Under the pieces are notes generated by a model. The model had not been told where the DNA came from. It did no database searches and worked only from the letters and a program-made list of their open reading frames with translations. From Bradyrhizobium sp. CCBAU 051011 (lineage in GTDB: Bacteria > Pseudomonadota > Alphaproteobacteria > Rhizobiales > Xanthobacteraceae): a stretch of 64,000 nucleotides of DNA. Positions 58,470 to 64,000 of the stretch are shown here, in pieces; position 1 is the stretch's first letter; the number at the start of each line of letters is the position of its first letter. Location of the stretch: positions 2,398,501 to 2,462,500 of the forward strand of contig NZ_CP022222.1 of NCBI RefSeq assembly GCF_009930815.1, given 5' to 3'. The position numbers were made by a program, and so were the translations under genes.

Positions 58470-59176
58470 GCGGCAGGACGCCCAAAGGGTAGATAGCCCC
58501 GGCCGAGTTGTCTGTGGAACTGCAGCCAGATGGGAAGTTGTTGCGCCATCCGCCCGTCGCCCTCGATCGTCAATGCTTTTCCAGCGACCTCATGCCAATG
58601 CAGGTGTCCGAGATAAAGCCTGATAAGGACGGCAATATCGCTGCGAACGGTCAGATCGACGGCATATCCCGGATCCTTGAAGCATATGTCAACGCCAGCC
58701 CGTTCGAGAATCAGCCACATAACGCGCAACGCCGTTCGGCTTTTAGGAACGCCAGAGAATTCGAAACGGATCACCACGCGATGCTCCGGCAATGCACGGA
58801 TGTCCACGCGCTTGCGCATGCGCCACATCAGCAGGCCGGGATTCAGATCGTCTGCAGTGAGGCGATCGCGGGCATGCGCCAAGCCCCAGCGCGAGAGGTC
58901 GCGCAACACATCGTGAAATGCTTCGCCTGACGGCGTCAGCCAATATTCACAGCCTGAATCGTCGGGGTGAGTTCTTCTCACGACGATGCCGTTTTCTTCC
59001 AGATGCCGAAGGCGCTCGGCTAGAAGCGTCCGCGACATCAACGGCACCCCGCGATGAATGTCATTGAAACTGTGCGCGCCCAACATCAACTCGCGCAGCA
59101 CAAGCGGCGTCCAACGTGTGGCGAAAATTTCGGACGCCTTTGCTATCGGACAGAACTCGCCGTAGCCGCTTTTCAT
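58466..59176 (-). CDS. HxlR-type winged-helix regulator with C-terminal extension
   Basis: 236 residues, about twice a plain HxlR protein. The DNA-binding part is CPIAKASEIFATRWTPLVLRELMLGAHSFNDIHRGVPLMSRTLLAERLRHLEENGIVVRR. The C-terminal ~115 residues (RVVIRFEFSGVPKSRTALRVMWLILERAGVDIC...LIRLYLGHLHWHEV) resemble an SCP2-like lipid- or ligand-binding domain, known fused to this regulator type. It probably senses a small hydrophobic molecule or redox state (Cys9 in the HxlR position). It is divergent from an exported alpha/beta hydrolase, a likely target. Confidence 0.87.
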   Translation of the reverse strand: MKSGYGEFCPIAKASEIFATRWTPLVLRELMLGAHSFNDIHRGVPLMSRTLLAERLRHLEENGIVVRRTHPDDSGCEYWLTPSGEAFHDVLRDLSRWGLAHARDRLTADDLNPGLLMWRMRKRVDIRALPEHRVVIRFEFSGVPKSRTALRVMWLILERAGVDICFKDPGYAVDLTVRSDIAVLIRLYLGHLHWHEVAGKALTIEGDGRMAQQLPIWLQFHRQLGRGYLPFGRPAA

Positions 59177-59310
59177 GGGAAGGATTCAAACACGTTCGGG
59201 TAGCCGGAACCAGTCCAGATTTTGGACTTGCTGGCATCAGGCATTCGGCAAACGATGCTGTCCTTTCTCGCTCGAAACCCGCTGCACAGCGGCAACTTGT
59301 GGAGAGAGCC
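59177..59310. promoter_or_regulatory. Divergent HxlR/hydrolase control region
   Basis: 134 bases between two divergent starts. AGTCCA (59212-59217) and TGGACT (59223-59228) form a perfect six-base inverted repeat with a five-base spacer near the middle, a plausible site for the HxlR dimer. A GGAGAG ribosome binding site precedes the hydrolase. Confidence 0.45.
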
Positions 59311-60165
59311 ATGGGCGAGTGCAGCGATGCAGGCTTTTCGCGCCGGGACGCCTTGGCCACGATCGGCGGTGCGGCAATTTCCGCCGTCGCAACCTTGGGA
59401 AATTCGAATGCGCAATCGCAGGAGGGCCGCAAGATGATCTATGTCCTGATCCATCCAGCCTGGTTCGGCGGCTGGTGCTGGAAAAAGCTAACGCCGCTGC
59501 TGCGTGCGCAGGGGCACGAGGTGTTCGCTCCGACGCTGACCGGGCTTGGCGAGCGTGCGCACCTGGCCAAGCCGGAAATCGGGCTCGAAGTACACGTCCG
59601 GGACGTCACCAGCGTCATCGAATATGAGGACCTGCGCAACGTCATCCTCGTCGGCAACAGTTCGGGCGGCATGGTGATTACCGGCGTTGCCGATCACATG
59701 CCCGAACGGATCGCGCACCTGGTCTTTCTCGATGCCTTCGTGCCTGATGACGGCCAGAGCATGATGGACGTGATCGCACCCGATCGCCGTTCGGCTCTCG
59801 AAGCATTGGTGCAGAAAGAGGGCGACGGCTGGCTACTGCCGCGTTTCGCGCCGCCGCCATGGAAGCAACTTGTCACCGAGACGTGGCAAGTAACCGAAGA
59901 CGCGGATCTCGATTGGATACTGCCCCGCCTTCGCCCGACACCGTTCGGCCACTTCAAGGAGGCGGTGAAGAGCCGGCATCCTGCCGCCGAGAAGTTGCCT
60001 CGCACCTATATTCGCACCCAATGGCCGCATCCGGGCTTCGACCGCTATGCGACGGCCGCGAGCGAGAAGGCGGGGTGGCAATCGCGCAAAATCGCGAGCT
60101 CGCACCTGCCGTATATTACGCATCCAACTGAGCTGGCGACCCTGCTGCTGGAAGTCGCGGGCTAG
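59311..60165 (+). CDS. Alpha/beta hydrolase with Tat signal
   Basis: 284 residues from MGECSDAGFSRRDALATIGG, with GGAGAG just upstream. The N terminus carries a twin-arginine motif (SRRDALAT) and a hydrophobic stretch ending near SNAQS, so export is likely. The alpha/beta core begins MIYVLIHPAWFGGWCW; the nucleophile Ser117 is in VGNSSGGMV; the His of the triad is probably in SSHLPYITHP near the end. Relatives include plant-type esterases and salicylate-like esterases. An ATG at 59434 (MIYVLIHPAWF) would give a cytoplasmic form. Confidence 0.85.
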   Translation: MGECSDAGFSRRDALATIGGAAISAVATLGNSNAQSQEGRKMIYVLIHPAWFGGWCWKKLTPLLRAQGHEVFAPTLTGLGERAHLAKPEIGLEVHVRDVTSVIEYEDLRNVILVGNSSGGMVITGVADHMPERIAHLVFLDAFVPDDGQSMMDVIAPDRRSALEALVQKEGDGWLLPRFAPPPWKQLVTETWQVTEDADLDWILPRLRPTPFGHFKEAVKSRHPAAEKLPRTYIRTQWPHPGFDRYATAASEKAGWQSRKIASSHLPYITHPTELATLLLEVAG

Positions 60166-60186
60166 CCAGGACAGGCGCGCCCTGCC

Positions 60187-62706
<2,520 letters not shown>

Positions 62707-62866
62707 CTAGCGCAATCTCTCTGTCTACAAGTCTTTGAATAAATGGTGGTTTTTTACCCTTTTTCAAGGTGTTCCAGGGCCGATTCTGGGGCCCTCGAAA
62801 AGCGCGATTCGAAGGCCGATTTTGCGCCCTCGATCGCCTGATTTTCGCGGGCGGTCGCCGGGAAAA

Positions 62867-64000
62867 ATGGCAGGCCGCCGCGGACCTGCTAGAGAGGACG
62901 GTACGACAGCTTGTGGACGTTGTCCGCCGTCGGTCGCGATCTCGGATTCGTCTGCATTGTCCTCGCCCCCACCAAAATATCGGCCGGATATCGATGGCCT
63001 CCGAGCCATCGCGGTGATGCTGGTCCTGAATTTTCACGCGTTCCCGGATGCTGCGCCGGGCGGCTTCGTCGGCGTCGACGTGTTTTTCGTGATCTCGGGC
63101 TTTCTGATCACGGGCATTATCGCGCGCGAGCTGGAACTCGGGCGCTTCAGCTTGATCGAGTTCTACAATCGGCGGATCCGGCGGATATTCCCGGCGCTGA
63201 TCGTGGTGCTCTGCGCGACATTGGTGTTGGGCTGGCTCTGGATGTTGCCGCAGGCCCTGGCGCGGCTCGGCAGCGACACCTTTGCCAGCGCGGCGTTTTT
63301 GGCCAATGTCGCACTGCTGTTGCAGTCCGGCTATTTCGACATCGAATCCGCCAAAAAGCCGCTGCTGCATCTGTGGTCGCTCGGCATCGAGGAACAGTTT
63401 TATCTGTTCTGGCCGCTGCTGTTGATGCTCGCTGCCCGGCTGCGATGGCGCATTCTTGCGGTGGCCGCAATTCTTGGTGTGGGTTCGTTCGCGTTCAATG
63501 TGGTGCTGATCGGTCCGAATCCGGTTGCGACCTTCTATCTGCCGTTTACTCGGGCTTTCGAATTGCTCATTGGGGCGGCGCTGGCTTGCGGCTGGAACAA
63601 GGTCGGCCACGGTGTCAAAGCGAGCGATTGGCGGGCGTGGACCGGCGTGGCGCTGATCGCGGCGAGCGTCCCCATTATCGATAGCCACCGCGCCTTTCCG
63701 GGCTGGTGGGCGGCGATGCCCGTCGCCGGCAGCGCGCTGCTTTTGTCGGCGCCGGCGGCATGGGTGAACCGCGCCGTGCTGGCGAGCCGGCCTTTGGTGT
63801 GGATCGGCCTGATCAGCTACCCGCTCTATCTCTGGCACTGGCCGCTGTTGGTATTCGCTGGGATCGTGAAATTTGCTCCGCTGACGCTGCCGGAACGCGA
63901 ATTGATATTGCTCGCGAGCGTGGTGCTGGCCTGGGCGACGTATCGGTTTGTCGAGACGCCGATCCGTTTCGGCGTCCCGAGCCGGCGCAAGATGTTCGGT
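62867..64000 (+). CDS. Acyltransferase family 3 (OafA/YrhL-like), 3' end outside window
   Basis: An open frame of 378 codons from ATG at 62867 to the window edge with no stop. The clear family part begins YRPDIDGLRAIAVMLVLNFHAFP, then GGFVGVDVFFVISGFLITGII, FYNRRIRRIFPALIVVL, and PLLHLWSLGIEEQFYLFWPLLL, all signatures of membrane acyltransferase 3; about ten hydrophobic segments are seen. The first 42 residues after the chosen ATG (MAGRRGPAREDGTT...) are not conserved-looking, so a TTG at 62957 is an alternative start. Such enzymes O-acylate lipopolysaccharide, peptidoglycan or exopolysaccharide. It is divergent from gyrB. Confidence 0.85.
   Translation, partial: MAGRRGPAREDGTTACGRCPPSVAISDSSALSSPPPKYRPDIDGLRAIAVMLVLNFHAFPDAAPGGFVGVDVFFVISGFLITGIIARELELGRFSLIEFYNRRIRRIFPALIVVLCATLVLGWLWMLPQALARLGSDTFASAAFLANVALLLQSGYFDIESAKKPLLHLWSLGIEEQFYLFWPLLLMLAARLRWRILAVAAILGVGSFAFNVVLIGPNPVATFYLPFTRAFELLIGAALACGWNKVGHGVKASDWRAWTGVALIAASVPIIDSHRAFPGWWAAMPVAGSALLLSAPAAWVNRAVLASRPLVWIGLISYPLYLWHWPLLVFAGIVKFAPLTLPERELILLASVVLAWATYRFVETPIRFGVPSRRKMFG

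Overview
The window reads as chromosome from a high-GC alphaproteobacterium of the Bradyrhizobium / Nitrobacteraceae group. The support is the gene order (rimP-nusA-ylxR-infB-rbfA-truB-rpsO-pnp; miaB-phoH-ybeY-corC-lnt; a Mur-type Fur protein; NfuA; a YlxR-L7Ae fusion), the strong G/C preference at third codon positions with long antisense shadow frames, and several families of short palindromic intergenic repeats typical of that group. I see no tRNA, rRNA, phage, insertion sequence or CRISPR array. The genus is an inference from sequence feel and remembered synteny, not from a search.

Layout. 1-4484: a truncated secreted protein, a GNAT acetyltransferase, an autotransporter-domain protein and oxyR. 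4590-7574: katG, divergent from oxyR, convergent with a Tat-exported superoxide dismutase; together an oxidative-stress cluster. 7802-18205: the translation/transcription operon rimP, nusA, ylxR, infB, rbfA, truB, rpsO and pnp on the minus strand, with a terminator-like hairpin in its leader and a two-stem structure ahead of pnp. 18535-30424: a DUF2336 protein, trmB, an M20 peptidase, an XRE regulator, then the tight series lnt, corC, ybeY, phoH, miaB, and a GT39 glycosyltransferase. 30533-37061: HAD phosphatase, Fur/Mur, rimI, tsaB, nfuA, universal stress protein, trpS, murJ, all on minus. 37269-39127: a PfkB sugar/adenosine kinase and a vapBC toxin-antitoxin pair. 39128-39985 is a long gene-free stretch rich in inverted repeats. 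39986-50427: acyl-CoA synthetase, serine hydrolase, a small unknown, succinate-semialdehyde dehydrogenase, enoyl-CoA hydratase, purC, pirin, GNAT, and a membrane-linked AraC regulator. 50579-56800: a second serine hydrolase, MmgE/PrpD protein, FUSC-type exporter, DUF2867 protein and a MATE pump. 56853-64000: an Asp-type MurA, an HxlR regulator divergent from a Tat-exported alpha/beta hydrolase, gyrB, and a truncated acyltransferase.

How they work together. Most of the window is housekeeping: ribosome maturation and RNA turnover, tRNA modification (trmB, truB, miaB, tsaB, rimI nearby), envelope synthesis (lnt, murJ, murA), and metal/oxidative stress control (oxyR-katG-sod, Mur, nfuA). The accessory signal is mostly in non-coding DNA. 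At least five families of inverted-repeat elements occupy the gaps, often at the 3' ends of genes where they could end transcription or protect mRNA ends. I did not find a clear new multi-gene system. The best leads are the leader structures of the nusA operon and of pnp, the 858-base repeat-rich gap, an array of inverted heptamers between tsaB and nfuA, the Asp-for-Cys MurA, the TruB N-terminal repeat, and the divergent HxlR/hydrolase pair.
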